Source of the DNA: Deltaproteobacteria bacterium
GTDB lineage: Bacteria; Desulfobacterota; Desulfuromonadia; Desulfuromonadales; BM103
DNA length: 64,000 nucleotides
Assembly: GCA_024279915.1 (NCBI GenBank)
Contig: JAJRRB010000032.1
Span: 1 to 64,000, forward strand
Direction of reading: 5' to 3'
Shown piece by piece: positions 26,070 to 34,560 of the stretch (positions are counted from its first letter, which is position 1; the number at the start of each line of letters is the position of its first letter). The notes beneath the pieces were generated by a model. The model searched no databases and was not told the DNA's origin. It was given only the letters and a program-made list of their open reading frames with translations. The position numbers and the translations under genes are program-made.

Positions 26070-28622
26070 ATGCTAGGGATGGAGCCGATTACCACGACCA
26101 AGCTTCTCGGGTTACCAGTAAACCAAGCGACAACATGGGTTTTGACAAAAGCTAAAAACAAGTTAACGGATAAAAAGATTAATGTGATCTTTCATGAGGC
26201 CTTTGGCAACAATGATTACCACATTATCCTTGCCTTATGTGCGGACGAAACATTTCTCGGTCTGCTGTTTCAAGTCGCTGAAGGCAAAATAATTGATACC
26301 GTGAAACTATCAGAGCGGGGTCTCACCCTTGCAGAGACAGGCAAACTCAAGATCACCGCTACTGAAATTGACAGCCAGTTACGGTCATTCGCCCTCGACC
26401 TGTTGGAGCGTTACCGGGGTCAAAAAGGTGGAGCAACAGTTGGGGACCAATCCACAGCGTTCACTCATTTTTTTGAGCAGATGGATCGACGCTTGAACAG
26501 TAATTCTAAGTATACTTCTGAGAGTCCACTTCAGTACAATCTTCAACCTGGTTTTTATCTCGATCATGGCTCAAACGCCAATCTTTGCCACACGGGAAAA
26601 TGGACCAGAGAAATATTTAAAACACTAAAGAGCCAGTCAAGAACCGCCATAGCTCAGGGATCTCTCGTTGGTGAAGGTGGAATTGGCAAAACAGCCATAG
26701 CGATAGAGTATGCACACGAATACCAGCATAATTATGAGGGTGGAGTTTATTGGCTGGAAGTTGATCAAGGTATAGAGCTCCCTCTCCGGAACATGCTGGG
26801 ACGATTGGGTGTGGCAATTTCACCCGATGACACTGATGAAAGCCTACTTACCCTCTTTGTCGATAGTTTAAACAGGATACAAGAACAGAAATTGGTTATT
26901 CTCGATAACCTTGAAGACACAAACTTACCGAACCGCTTTGCCCTATCCAAGGGACATATTCTCGTCACCACACGTATGCCTAAAATAGCCATGCCGACAA
27001 TTGACATTCTACTGCCGCATGACGATGAGGCACTCGACATCCTTCTCGGTTATTCAAAATACAAAGATTCAGCACTGACCGACGAACAGGAAAAACTTGC
27101 GCAAGATCTCTGCCAACGATGCGGAAACCTTCCTCTGGCCCTGGAAATTCTTGGAACTATGCTCACCACCTTCGGGCTTGAATATGTCTCAGCTATGTCC
27201 GTAGACCTGTTAGATGAGGTTGAAAACGTCACCTCGAAAAAAGCCAAAACCACCATTCGTCAGGTTCTTGCCTTGGCAGAAAAGGAGTATAAACATCCCG
27301 AGGCCATGACTGCGTTGGTACACGCTGCTTATTTGCACCCAGACCATATTCAACCTGAGATCATTTCTTCTGCACTGTCTGTCACCCAACAAGAAGCTGT
27401 CAAAATGCTCGCGGCTCTTGCCGAATGGTCGGTTTTGAAGTCTCATAAAGACGGAAAATATACTTGCCACCGTCTCCTGAATGAGGCAGCACGAGATTTG
27501 GACGTTGATGATTCCGCAGGTGAACGAATGGCCGTTATTGTGGATTGCATGGTCAAAGATGAAACAGAGAAGGGGCTGTATCTCCTCGCCAATGGTTCTA
27601 TACCCCATATCCTTCATCTTTCTGGAATGGCTGATGAGTCTACTGAAGAAGAAAATCTCCCAAGAAATTCTTTTATGTATAAGTGGGCCAACTTTTTGAA
27701 AGATTGTGGTCACTACCAACTATCGGAAAAGCTACAACGCGTTTGCAGCGAACGAATCAAGCTTAGCAGAGGGGACGGACACTATGATTACGTAATTGGT
27801 CTCAACGGGCTTGCCCAGAGTCTTTCTGACCAACATAAATTTGAAGAGGCTGAATCTCTTTATCGTTTGATATTGAGCCTTATTGTTAAACACCATGGAA
27901 CAGAACATCTGCACTACGCTTATGCCCTTAACAATTGGGGCCTGTTGATTTGTTCTCATGGTTACGTCCTTACAGATGAGAATGATCGTCAAAGAAGGTT
28001 TAGAGAGGCAGAAATGCTTTTTGAAAAGGGATTGTCAGCCCTCGCTATGGTTCAAGGAGCTGACCATCCAGACCATGCTGTCTTCCTTGCCTCCATGGCT
28101 CTTGCAAAGGGACGTCAAGGCAAATACGAGGAGGCGGTATCCCTTTATATCCAAGCGATAGCGATTGATGAGAAAACTATAGGTACTGACCATCCCAGAT
28201 ATGCCAAACGTCTTAACGGTTTAGCTGATGTGCTTGGAGAACAAGGGGAATATGAAGAGGCGGAGAAATTGTATCGGCAAGTATTGATCATCCAAGAGAA
28301 AACTATAGGTACTGACCATCCTGTTTATCTCACATGTCTAAACGACATGGCATATATTTTCTACAGGAGGGGCAAACACAAAGAAGCTGAAAAGCTCTAT
28401 CTACAGGTATTGTCAACAGCCGACGACAAAATGCATTCTAGGTATCCAAATTATGTTTTGACTTGCAAAAACCTTGCTGATCTGTATCGAAATCAAGGCA
28501 AGTATGGAGATGCAAAAGCTCTCTACCGGAAGGCATTAACCATCTCAAGAGGCTCCAATGGGGAAGATCATCCTTTTACGTTGCAAATTGAAACAGCCAT
28601 TGCAGAACTTGATAAACAGTAA
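26070..28622 (+). CDS. STAND NTPase: NB-ARC ATPase with C-terminal kinesin-light-chain-type TPRs
   Basis: 850 residues from ATG 26070, chosen because GGGAGAGGGAG precedes it; the frame is open back to 26019. Parts: an N-terminal domain of about 140 residues that I do not recognise (GLPVNQATTWVLTKAKNKL..., Leu-rich, no TM); a linker; NB-ARC module with P-loop GEGGIGKT (201-208), Walker B KLVILDNLED (about 273-282), sensor HILVTTR (about 297), GNLPLALEIL (about 352); a helical part; and about six 42-residue TPRs (about 570-850) with GTDHP-x-Y linkers and EEAEKLYRQ-type helices. Such STAND proteins are ATP-switched sensors; bacterial examples include regulators and phage-defence proteins. The N-terminal domain would be the effector. 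Confidence 0.85.
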   Translation: MLGMEPITTTKLLGLPVNQATTWVLTKAKNKLTDKKINVIFHEAFGNNDYHIILALCADETFLGLLFQVAEGKIIDTVKLSERGLTLAETGKLKITATEIDSQLRSFALDLLERYRGQKGGATVGDQSTAFTHFFEQMDRRLNSNSKYTSESPLQYNLQPGFYLDHGSNANLCHTGKWTREIFKTLKSQSRTAIAQGSLVGEGGIGKTAIAIEYAHEYQHNYEGGVYWLEVDQGIELPLRNMLGRLGVAISPDDTDESLLTLFVDSLNRIQEQKLVILDNLEDTNLPNRFALSKGHILVTTRMPKIAMPTIDILLPHDDEALDILLGYSKYKDSALTDEQEKLAQDLCQRCGNLPLALEILGTMLTTFGLEYVSAMSVDLLDEVENVTSKKAKTTIRQVLALAEKEYKHPEAMTALVHAAYLHPDHIQPEIISSALSVTQQEAVKMLAALAEWSVLKSHKDGKYTCHRLLNEAARDLDVDDSAGERMAVIVDCMVKDETEKGLYLLANGSIPHILHLSGMADESTEEENLPRNSFMYKWANFLKDCGHYQLSEKLQRVCSERIKLSRGDGHYDYVIGLNGLAQSLSDQHKFEEAESLYRLILSLIVKHHGTEHLHYAYALNNWGLLICSHGYVLTDENDRQRRFREAEMLFEKGLSALAMVQGADHPDHAVFLASMALAKGRQGKYEEAVSLYIQAIAIDEKTIGTDHPRYAKRLNGLADVLGEQGEYEEAEKLYRQVLIIQEKTIGTDHPVYLTCLNDMAYIFYRRGKHKEAEKLYLQVLSTADDKMHSRYPNYVLTCKNLADLYRNQGKYGDAKALYRKALTISRGSNGEDHPFTLQIETAIAELDKQ

Positions 28623-28845
28623 GGGGCTGGCCTGAGATTGGGGCAATGAACTGCATGTAAGAGTTTGATCCTAGTGCTGGTATTCTATAACCGACAGGTC
28701 ATCAGGGGGATGCTTCATGTCTTCAGCCTCCACCCCAGACAAACTAACATCGGATCTATACGGTCACGTTTGATCGGGCAACGACCATCTGGGTATGTGT
28801 TTTCGTGGGACATGCAGAACCTGACATAATCTGACGAGTTTTTCT

Positions 28846-28888
28846 GGGAAAGGGGTCAGGGAAAGGGAAAGAGGAAAGGGGTCAGGCT
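28846..28888. repeat. Purine-rich low-complexity repeat (GGGAAAGGGGTCAGG type)
   Basis: GGGAAAGGGGTCAGG occurs at the left and AGGAAAGGGGTCAGG at the right, with GGAAAGGG between. Several G-runs could form a G-quadruplex. Similar short runs of AAGGG/TTAAGGG lie at about 12277-12312 after the Rieske gene. Confidence 0.55.
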
Positions 28889-28946
28889 TGACTAATGGGC
28901 ATTAGGGAGGTCCGCGACACGTGACTCGGGGGACGTAATACTGATT

Positions 28947-29138
28947 CTAATGCGGGAAGCTGACCGAGTTTCCATGGCCATCCACCTCAGCCCCTTCAAA
29001 CACCTCATTAACCAACAACACCGCCTCAATCCCATCTCTGCAGATCCCCGCCATTCTCTCAACCTCGTCAGTATGAAAAACAGCCGTGCCGGACGATTGG
29101 TCCAGGAGCGTTTTTGCCCCTTGTCTCGTATCTGCCAC
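28947..29138 (-). pseudogene. Possible gene fragment of unknown family
   Basis: Sixty-three codons from GTG (28947-29138, minus) read MADTRQGAKTLLDQSSGTAV..., ending EVDGHGNSVSFPH. Composition and codon choice look like a real protein, more so than the overlapping frame. There is no ribosome-binding site before the GTG and the frame closes quickly. I could not identify the family. I read it as a leftover C-terminal or internal fragment rather than a functional gene. Confidence 0.3.
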
Positions 29139-29204
29139 AAGATAGGTGTGGACTCTAGCCCGTTAGCAAACTCGACAACAGTTGGAATGAGTCACGTATA
29201 TACT

Positions 29205-30167
29205 TTACCTTTCGTTGAACACATAACGCCGGAAGGTCAATGCTGGAAGATAGTTAATAATTCGAGCAAGAGCCATCGTCACTATAAGTGAAAAAATGAG
29301 CCTCCCGAGCAGTAGCCCTGAATAGTGCCCACCAAAGGCCATAATGAACAACGTATCCTCCAGCAGACTGTGACACAGGCACATAAAGGAGAGAGACAAG
29401 AAAATATCCTTGTCAGACAGAGAACCTGAGCGGGCTTCTTGAATGATAAGGGCTCCCCCGTAAGAAAGCCCCAGCAATGCTCCTGCCATTGTCATAGATG
29501 TTGCCTTCTCGCCGATACCCATGAGGCGTAATAAAGGAGATAAGCATTTTGCGATCAACGGGGTAATCTTCAAGACATCAAGCATTTTCAATCCGAAAAG
29601 CAACGCTAGGATAATCCAGAAGATTGAGAAAAGTGCTTTGGTGCTACTTAGTGCCCATGGGAGCCAATCTTGTGATGCAGGACTGGTTGAAAGAAAGACA
29701 ACTTCGGCAGGTTGTTGAAAATCGGCAAAACCAGAATAGATGATGGACAACAATATTCCGTAGACTAGAGCGCAAACCAGACGGAGGCCCGTTGTGAAGA
29801 GAATGCCAGCCCCAGCTTTCTGGGCAATGCGCTGTTCTATTGGCAAGGAATGGGCGATCAAGATCATGGACCCAAGTACGGTTGCTTGAGCGACAGTCAA
29901 AGGGTGTTCCGGTAACAGGATGAGCAGAGCGGCCGCTCCAGCGTAGATATTGACGACCATGGCGGTTACCCAGACAAATCCCATCTCCCCTGGAAGTCCA
30001 ACCAGTTGCATCACGGGAGAAATAACTCGACCGATAATCTCAATGACACCGAACTCGACAGAGAAACGCACCAGAATCATCACCGGGACCATAACCTTAA
30101 GCAGTTCCCAGTATAGAGTGATGGTGTCGAGCAACAATTTTTTAGTACCGATCACAACCATGTTCAT
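29205..30167 (-). CDS. Nucleoside-recognition (GATE) domain membrane protein
   Basis: 320 residues, about eight to nine hydrophobic helices. Two related halves show the GATE pattern: MVPVMILVRFSVEFGVIEIIG with ISPVMQLVGLPGEMGFVWVTAM in the first, and LSPLLRLMGIGEKATSMTMAGALLGLSYGGALI in the second; the repeated G-L/I-P/G-x-E phrase with a conserved small-residue helix is characteristic of the GATE/SpmA-like family. Such proteins transport or gate small organic molecules, substrate unknown. The gene is divergent from an Lrp-type regulator with 118 bases between, which suggests amino-acid responsive control. The start at 30167 is preceded by a purine-rich GGAGCTTTCGA site. Confidence 0.78.
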   Translation of the reverse strand: MNMVVIGTKKLLLDTITLYWELLKVMVPVMILVRFSVEFGVIEIIGRVISPVMQLVGLPGEMGFVWVTAMVVNIYAGAAALLILLPEHPLTVAQATVLGSMILIAHSLPIEQRIAQKAGAGILFTTGLRLVCALVYGILLSIIYSGFADFQQPAEVVFLSTSPASQDWLPWALSSTKALFSIFWIILALLFGLKMLDVLKITPLIAKCLSPLLRLMGIGEKATSMTMAGALLGLSYGGALIIQEARSGSLSDKDIFLSLSFMCLCHSLLEDTLFIMAFGGHYSGLLLGRLIFSLIVTMALARIINYLPALTFRRYVFNER

Positions 30168-30291
30168 TCGAAAGCTCCAAACTGTGCAGTGAATGACAGG
30201 ATATACGGTGAGCTACAGAATTTGGATTTAAACATTGTTCTCGTTTGAGATATAATTCGAAAATAACGACTGGAGAGGAGAATAGTTGCAA

Positions 30292-30753
30292 ATGGACGCA
30301 ATGGACGGAAAGATTGTCGAAATACTACAAAACGATGCAAGCTTAACCAATATCGAGTTGTCGGAACGGGTCAACCTGTCACCCTCAAGTTGCCTGCGCC
30401 GTGTTCAACGCCTAAAAGATCAGGGCATATTGCTCAAAACGGTTGCGTTGGCAGATCCAGATAAACTCAATCGTAGCCTCATGGCAATTGTCGATGTGAC
30501 GCTAGAGCGCCATAGCGCTGATGCTCGTCAGGGATTTATGGAGCAATTGCTTTTGGAGCCCGCAGTTGGCCAAGCCTATAGTGTTACTGGAGAGACTGAT
30601 GTGCTACTGATTATGAACTTAGCTGACATGAAAGAGTATCAGTCGATTTGTGAACGACTGTCTAACCACGACCCCAATATAGTCAAATTCCGCACTCTCT
30701 TTGCAATGGAGCGCCACAAATACGAAACGGCTATTCCACTCAATGTTACCTAA
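30292..30753 (+). CDS. Lrp/AsnC-family transcriptional regulator
   Basis: 153 residues, start at ATG 30292 with GGAGAGGAG before it (TTG 30286 is also in frame). The N-terminal winged helix-turn-helix covers about 5-55 (DGKIVEILQNDASLTNIELSERVNLSPSSCLRRVQRLKDQGIL, read in pieces). The C-terminal ligand-binding RAM domain runs about 65-145 and includes GQAYSVTGETDVLLIM, with the Gly-x-x-Asp motif that lines the amino-acid pocket. A TATAAT box lies at 30251-30256 with a poor -35. It probably controls its own promoter and the divergent GATE transporter. Confidence 0.88.
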   Translation: MDAMDGKIVEILQNDASLTNIELSERVNLSPSSCLRRVQRLKDQGILLKTVALADPDKLNRSLMAIVDVTLERHSADARQGFMEQLLLEPAVGQAYSVTGETDVLLIMNLADMKEYQSICERLSNHDPNIVKFRTLFAMERHKYETAIPLNVT

Positions 30754-30899
30754 ATGGATTTTCTATTGATCACCTGGTAACAAAATATAAAGAAACATCG
30801 CAAAGGCTGCATTCTGGGAAGATCGCAACAAGACCTTGGTAAACGTGCAAACTTGGACATGAATGCTCTACGGTGCATACTGTTACGGAAGGGGGTGTC

Positions 30900-31391
30900 A
30901 TGAGTCAACTCATCACTTTGTTTCTTGCTGTGCTGCTCACCGGGTGCATCGGTCCCATTGACGACCACTCTGTGCAGGTTGATTTAAATACTCAGACTGT
31001 TGAGCGCTCTTATGCCTTATGCAAAAGTACAGTGGACTCAACTCCCGAGGCAATGAGACTAAGTGAATACTTTGTGCTGGGTAAGAATAGGGAAAGTTAT
31101 TATTTAGAGAAAATAGCGAACGAGAGCTACGCAACAGATGAACAGATATCAGATATTCGCAGCTATCATGACAATTTAAGTCTTTGCCGTGATAAGGCTG
31201 TCGAGAGCTTGCAGACTTTTATTGCCAGCTATGCACGACTCGTGTCAGATTATTTTAGCAAAGACGACGAAATAACAGCTGGTGTTGTAAATAAAAAAAT
31301 AACGATTGGAGACGCGAACAGAAAGGTTACGGAATCAGAGTATCAATTCTCTCTTAAAGAATATGACTTAAAAAACGTAACGAATCAGTAA
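30900..31391 (+). CDS. Small lipoprotein of unknown function
   Basis: 163 residues from ATG 30900, preceded by GGAAGGGGGTG; nine upstream in-frame codons are less likely. The signal MSQLITLFLAVLLTGC ends in a lipobox, Cys16. Asp follows shortly after (IGPIDD), not at position +2, so outer-membrane sorting is plausible. The mature part is mainly helical and charged, with a possible coiled coil (EYFVLGKNRESYYLEKIANE...SYHDNLSLCRDKAVESLQTF). No family recognised. It ends 50 bases from the convergent DUF4136 gene. Confidence 0.65.
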   Translation: MSQLITLFLAVLLTGCIGPIDDHSVQVDLNTQTVERSYALCKSTVDSTPEAMRLSEYFVLGKNRESYYLEKIANESYATDEQISDIRSYHDNLSLCRDKAVESLQTFIASYARLVSDYFSKDDEITAGVVNKKITIGDANRKVTESEYQFSLKEYDLKNVTNQ

Positions 31392-31441
31392 GGTAGCCAC
31401 CAAGTAAACATGGATATGGTGAAGAATTAACCGAACTTCCC

Positions 31442-32071
31442 TCAGATCACGCCTTTACTGTCCAGATCCTTGATGACCGTTTTTACAAAATCCTTCAGTA
31501 GTTTCTGAAGATTCCCGTCAATAACAGTTTCCAGCTGTGCCGACCAGATCATATCTTTGGTTTTGGTGTCGTAGAGGTTCGCTTCGACAGTGACAATTTC
31601 AAATTGTGTGATGGTCGCAGGCTCGTAGATGACCTCACGGCGTTGATTGTAGTAGCTGCCGTAGTTGCGGTAATAGGGGCGCTCGTAGTAGCGGCCACCA
31701 TCGTATGTCGTGATCCGGCCCGGGTTAACCACTTCTTCAGTGCGCTTGCCGGTTGCATGAACCATTAGGACCGAGTCGGCACCGTTGGTCTTGATGTTTT
31801 GGGCGATTTTGAATTCATCGATCTCTTTGCTTATGGGTAGGTCCTTGTAGCTAGAGATTCCTGTCACCCCATGATCGGCCAGTTGCTGGTTTAAGTCGTC
31901 TTCGAAGATTCGGCGGTGGATCTCCTGATTGGCGATACCGACAATGTAGACCTTTTTGACCTTGCTGTTATAGTCTGGGTTCTTCCAGGCACCGTTGAGA
32001 GTTGTTGATGAACAGCCTGCGAACAGCACCCCGGCCAAAAGTAGGGTCGTCCAGAATTGAATTGCTTTCAT
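31442..32071 (-). CDS. DUF4136 family lipoprotein
   Basis: 209 residues. ATG at 32071 has an almost perfect GGAGGTGGG site and gives the lipoprotein signal MKAIQFWTTLLLAGVLFAGC (Cys20, lipobox LFAGC); an upstream in-frame ATG at 32089 adds six residues. The mature N-terminus SSTTLNGAWKNPDYNSKV followed by KKVYIVGIAN is the DUF4136-like beginning. A central Tyr/Arg/Gly-rich insert (about 128-150: GGRYYERPYYRNYGSYYNQR) is low complexity and may be surface exposed. A conserved-looking DTKTKDMIWSAQLET strand follows. Function unknown. It faces away from the TAXI gene. Confidence 0.75.
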   Translation of the reverse strand: MKAIQFWTTLLLAGVLFAGCSSTTLNGAWKNPDYNSKVKKVYIVGIANQEIHRRIFEDDLNQQLADHGVTGISSYKDLPISKEIDEFKIAQNIKTNGADSVLMVHATGKRTEEVVNPGRITTYDGGRYYERPYYRNYGSYYNQRREVIYEPATITQFEIVTVEANLYDTKTKDMIWSAQLETVIDGNLQKLLKDFVKTVIKDLDSKGVI

Positions 32072-32211
32072 TTTATTGCCCACCTCCAAATTAATTCATA
32101 TTTTATCTGTCGCATCATAATAGAAAAGAGTTTGATCGGCAATCTTCAGTTTGCATTTTTTTATGACGAATATTTAATTTTGCGTTCTTACAAAGGGTTT
32201 GATGCTTTTTC

Positions 32212-32220
32212 TGTTATAAT
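32212..32220 (+). promoter_or_regulatory. Extended -10 promoter for TAXI binding-protein gene
   Basis: TGTTATAAT (32212-32220) is an extended -10 element (TG-n-TATAAT) 71 bases before the ATG at 32291; no good -35 is present, as is usual for this promoter type. Confidence 0.5.
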
Positions 32221-32290
32221 TGTGCATGCTGAAATCTCAAACTTTCTATGTGGATAACGTCTTCAGTTTATTCAAAAAAGGGTTGTTTTC

Positions 32291-33235
32291 ATGAAGTATA
32301 TCATCGTCTCTTCGCTACTCCTTCTGCTCTCTGTCTCCTCTTCCCTGGCAGTCAACTTGCGTCTCATGACTGGCCCCAAACAGGGAACCTATTATCAGGT
32401 CGGTCAGGACATTGCCGAGCAGACCGAGGAGGTCGGGCTGCACCTCGAGATTATTCCAACTGAAGGCTCGTGGGCGAATATCGTCGGCTTGTTCAACAAT
32501 GACGCTGAGTTCGCTATCTTCCAGATTGACGCTTTTCGGCAAGCGGCAAGGAACCTCTATAACAACAGTGCCGAAGATATTCACAATGAAATCAGGGTGG
32601 TTATGCCACTCTATAATGAAGAAATTCATGTTATTAAAGCAAAGGGGAGAACCCTTGATTTTGCTACCGAAGAGCAGTTTGTCGTAGGTTGTGGTCGTGA
32701 GAATAGCGGTTCCTGCCTGAGTGCTGGTGTGATCGCTGATTTTTATGGCAAAGAGTTTCGCTATGTCTACAAAGACTACGAAAATGCACTCGACGATCTC
32801 AGGGCAGGATCTCTTGATCTTGTCGTCATTACTTCTGGTAAGCCACACGGCCTGTTGGTCAATCAGCTTGGTATTGACCTGGTTTCTCTGCCACGTACGC
32901 GTAAAGCTGTTGATATCTATCTGTACACCGACATTACCGCAGACGATTATCCCTGGCTGGATCAACCAGTTGAAACCTATGCCGTTCGTTCCGTTTTGGC
33001 GACCATGATCCAGGAGCAGGAGGGGCTGGCCAATGATCTGGTCGGCACGCTCCATTTTGCAATCCAGGTTAACCAGGATAAACTCAAAAGGGATGGCCAC
33101 CCCAAGTGGCGGGATGTTTTTTTTACCGGGTATATTGAGAACGCCGGACATGTCGGTGCATTGCAGTCGATAGGTGTCTGTAAATTCATGAAGCGCTATG
33201 GGCATCGTTGTAGTGAGATGGCCACCAAAGAATAG
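32291..33235 (+). CDS. TAXI-family TRAP transporter solute-binding protein
   Basis: 314 residues. A signal peptide (MKYIIVSSLLLLLSVSSSLA) is followed by VNLRLMTGPKQGTYYQVGQD, the hallmark start of TAXI proteins (T/G-G-P-x-G-T-Y-Y). Other landmarks are EIIPTEGSWANIVGLFNNDAEFAIFQ, with the substrate-loop Gly-Ser, and LDLVVITSGKPHGLLVNQL. Family members bind dicarboxylates or amino acids for a TRAP-type transporter. No 4TM or 12TM permease gene adjoins, so the partner is elsewhere. The C-terminus contains two Cys (GVCKFMKRYGHRCSEM) that could form a disulfide. Confidence 0.85.
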   Translation: MKYIIVSSLLLLLSVSSSLAVNLRLMTGPKQGTYYQVGQDIAEQTEEVGLHLEIIPTEGSWANIVGLFNNDAEFAIFQIDAFRQAARNLYNNSAEDIHNEIRVVMPLYNEEIHVIKAKGRTLDFATEEQFVVGCGRENSGSCLSAGVIADFYGKEFRYVYKDYENALDDLRAGSLDLVVITSGKPHGLLVNQLGIDLVSLPRTRKAVDIYLYTDITADDYPWLDQPVETYAVRSVLATMIQEQEGLANDLVGTLHFAIQVNQDKLKRDGHPKWRDVFFTGYIENAGHVGALQSIGVCKFMKRYGHRCSEMATKE

Positions 33236-33325
33236 CTTATTGTCTTGATTCGTTTGTGTTTTCAGCTATTTGTCGTACTATTATAGGTGAAAGTCCTCTT
33301 GTTTCTGCCACGGATAATTGTTTGA

Positions 33326-33925
33326 ATGCATCAGATAGCCTGCCACGAATGTGACCTGATCCACGACATCCCTCCGATGCCTTCACGGGGGGCGGCGTGT
33401 TGTGTGCGTTGCGGTTCGGTACTGTTCCGAGCCCAGGAAAACAGCATCGACCGTACCCTGGCCTGGACCATCGCCGGATTAGTTCTCTATGTTGTCGGGG
33501 TCAGCTTTCCATTTCTGGCCATGAAAAATGGTCCGATCAGCAATGAAACAGGTCTTCTCACCGGAATTCAACTGCTTTTTGACCAGGGTATTATCCCGCT
33601 GGCGACCTTGGTCCTGCTGACTTGCGTTCTGATCCCACTTCTGCAGATGCTCGGTTTGCTCTATATCTTTATCCCGTTGAAACTGAACATCAGGGTCAAA
33701 TATGCGGTTCCTGTATTTCGTCTGTTTAAACACATCAAACCCTGGAGCATGATGGAGATTTACATGCTCGGTATCCTGGTCTCCATTGTCAAACTGGGCA
33801 AAATGGCAACGATCGTGCCGGGTCTGGCTGTCATCGCTTTCGGTCTGCTGATCTTTGTGTTGAGCTTCGCACTTTCTGCGGTTGATGAGCATATGGTCTG
33901 GGAAAAGTTGGGGGAGGACTCGTGA
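33326..33925 (+). CDS. pqiA: PqiA-type membrane protein, first half
   Basis: 199 residues. A zinc-ribbon-like N-terminus (CHECDLIHDI...CCVRCGSVLF, two C-x2-C pairs) is followed by four transmembrane helices, as in one PqiA unit. E. coli PqiA has two such units in one chain; here the units are separate genes. PqiA/YebS proteins serve MCE (PqiB) lipid-transport tubes in the inner membrane. The stop codon overlaps the next gene's GTG start by four bases, so translation is coupled. The start at ATG 33326 follows a weak site. Confidence 0.88.
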   Translation: MHQIACHECDLIHDIPPMPSRGAACCVRCGSVLFRAQENSIDRTLAWTIAGLVLYVVGVSFPFLAMKNGPISNETGLLTGIQLLFDQGIIPLATLVLLTCVLIPLLQMLGLLYIFIPLKLNIRVKYAVPVFRLFKHIKPWSMMEIYMLGILVSIVKLGKMATIVPGLAVIAFGLLIFVLSFALSAVDEHMVWEKLGEDS

Positions 33926-34560
33926 AAGCGACTCACGCCTCAGCCCGACAGCTCGGCCTGGTCAGTTGTCATGCCTGTCACCTGCTCAACCGTATCCCGA
34001 AGGTATTGGGTCATGCCTTCGCTTATTGCTCACGCTGTGGCGAGGAGTTGCATCAACGTAAGCCGAACAGCCTCAAGCGGACCTGGGCCCTGCTGATTGC
34101 GGCCATGGTCTTCTATATTCCGGCGAATGTTTTGCCGATGACGATCACCTCGGCGCTTGGAACGACTCAGGCAGATACCATTATGAGTGGAGTGATCTAC
34201 TTCGTAACCAGCGGTTCATGGGAAATCGCCCTGGTCATTTTCACCGCAAGTATTTTCGTACCGTTCCTGAAATTTACCATCCTGATCTACCTGTTGCTTT
34301 CTGTGCAGTTCAAATCGATAAAACGGCCCAAAAATCGTACCCGATTATACCGATTCACGGAAGCGATTGGACGCTGGTCGATGCTCGATATCTATGTTGT
34401 GACCATTCTGGTTGCCCTGGTCAAACTCGGTTTTTTGGCAGACATTGAGGCCGGACCGGCAGCCATCTATTTTGCTGCTGTTGTTGTTACCACCATGATT
34501 GCCGCAGAGAGTTTTGACCCGCGGTTGATCTGGGATGTTGTGGAGGAAAAGCATGAATGA
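33922..34560 (+). CDS. pqiA: PqiA-type membrane protein, second half
   Basis: 212 residues, GTG start overlapping the previous stop. The same architecture repeats: CHACHLLNRI and CSRCGEELHQ Cys pairs, then four helices with a VLPMTITSALGTTQADTI loop typical of PqiA paraquat-inducible protein A. It is not a copy of the preceding gene but its paralogous half. The two together equal one E. coli PqiA. The PqiB gene starts inside the last eight bases of this one. Confidence 0.88.
   Translation: MKATHASARQLGLVSCHACHLLNRIPKVLGHAFAYCSRCGEELHQRKPNSLKRTWALLIAAMVFYIPANVLPMTITSALGTTQADTIMSGVIYFVTSGSWEIALVIFTASIFVPFLKFTILIYLLLSVQFKSIKRPKNRTRLYRFTEAIGRWSMLDIYVVTILVALVKLGFLADIEAGPAAIYFAAVVVTTMIAAESFDPRLIWDVVEEKHE

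Larger units (their letters stand above)
28623..29204. other. Intergenic region with G-rich repeats and a possible gene remnant
   Basis: 580 bases between the STAND gene and the oppositely oriented GATE transporter. The left half has no recognisable feature. A purine-rich low-complexity stretch occupies 28846-28888. The right part contains a minus-strand frame (28947-29138) with protein-like composition, listed separately. Confidence 0.5.

Noticed and set aside
25174-28900. Genomic island inserted at tRNA-Gly
   Set aside because: No integrase gene and no repeat of the tRNA 3' end (GGTTCGAATCCCGT) was found downstream to 29.2 kb. An old decayed island is not excluded.
32315-33205. Minus-strand frame of about 296 codons
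   Set aside because: Exact shadow of the TAXI binding-protein gene, which has signal peptide, promoter and family motifs.
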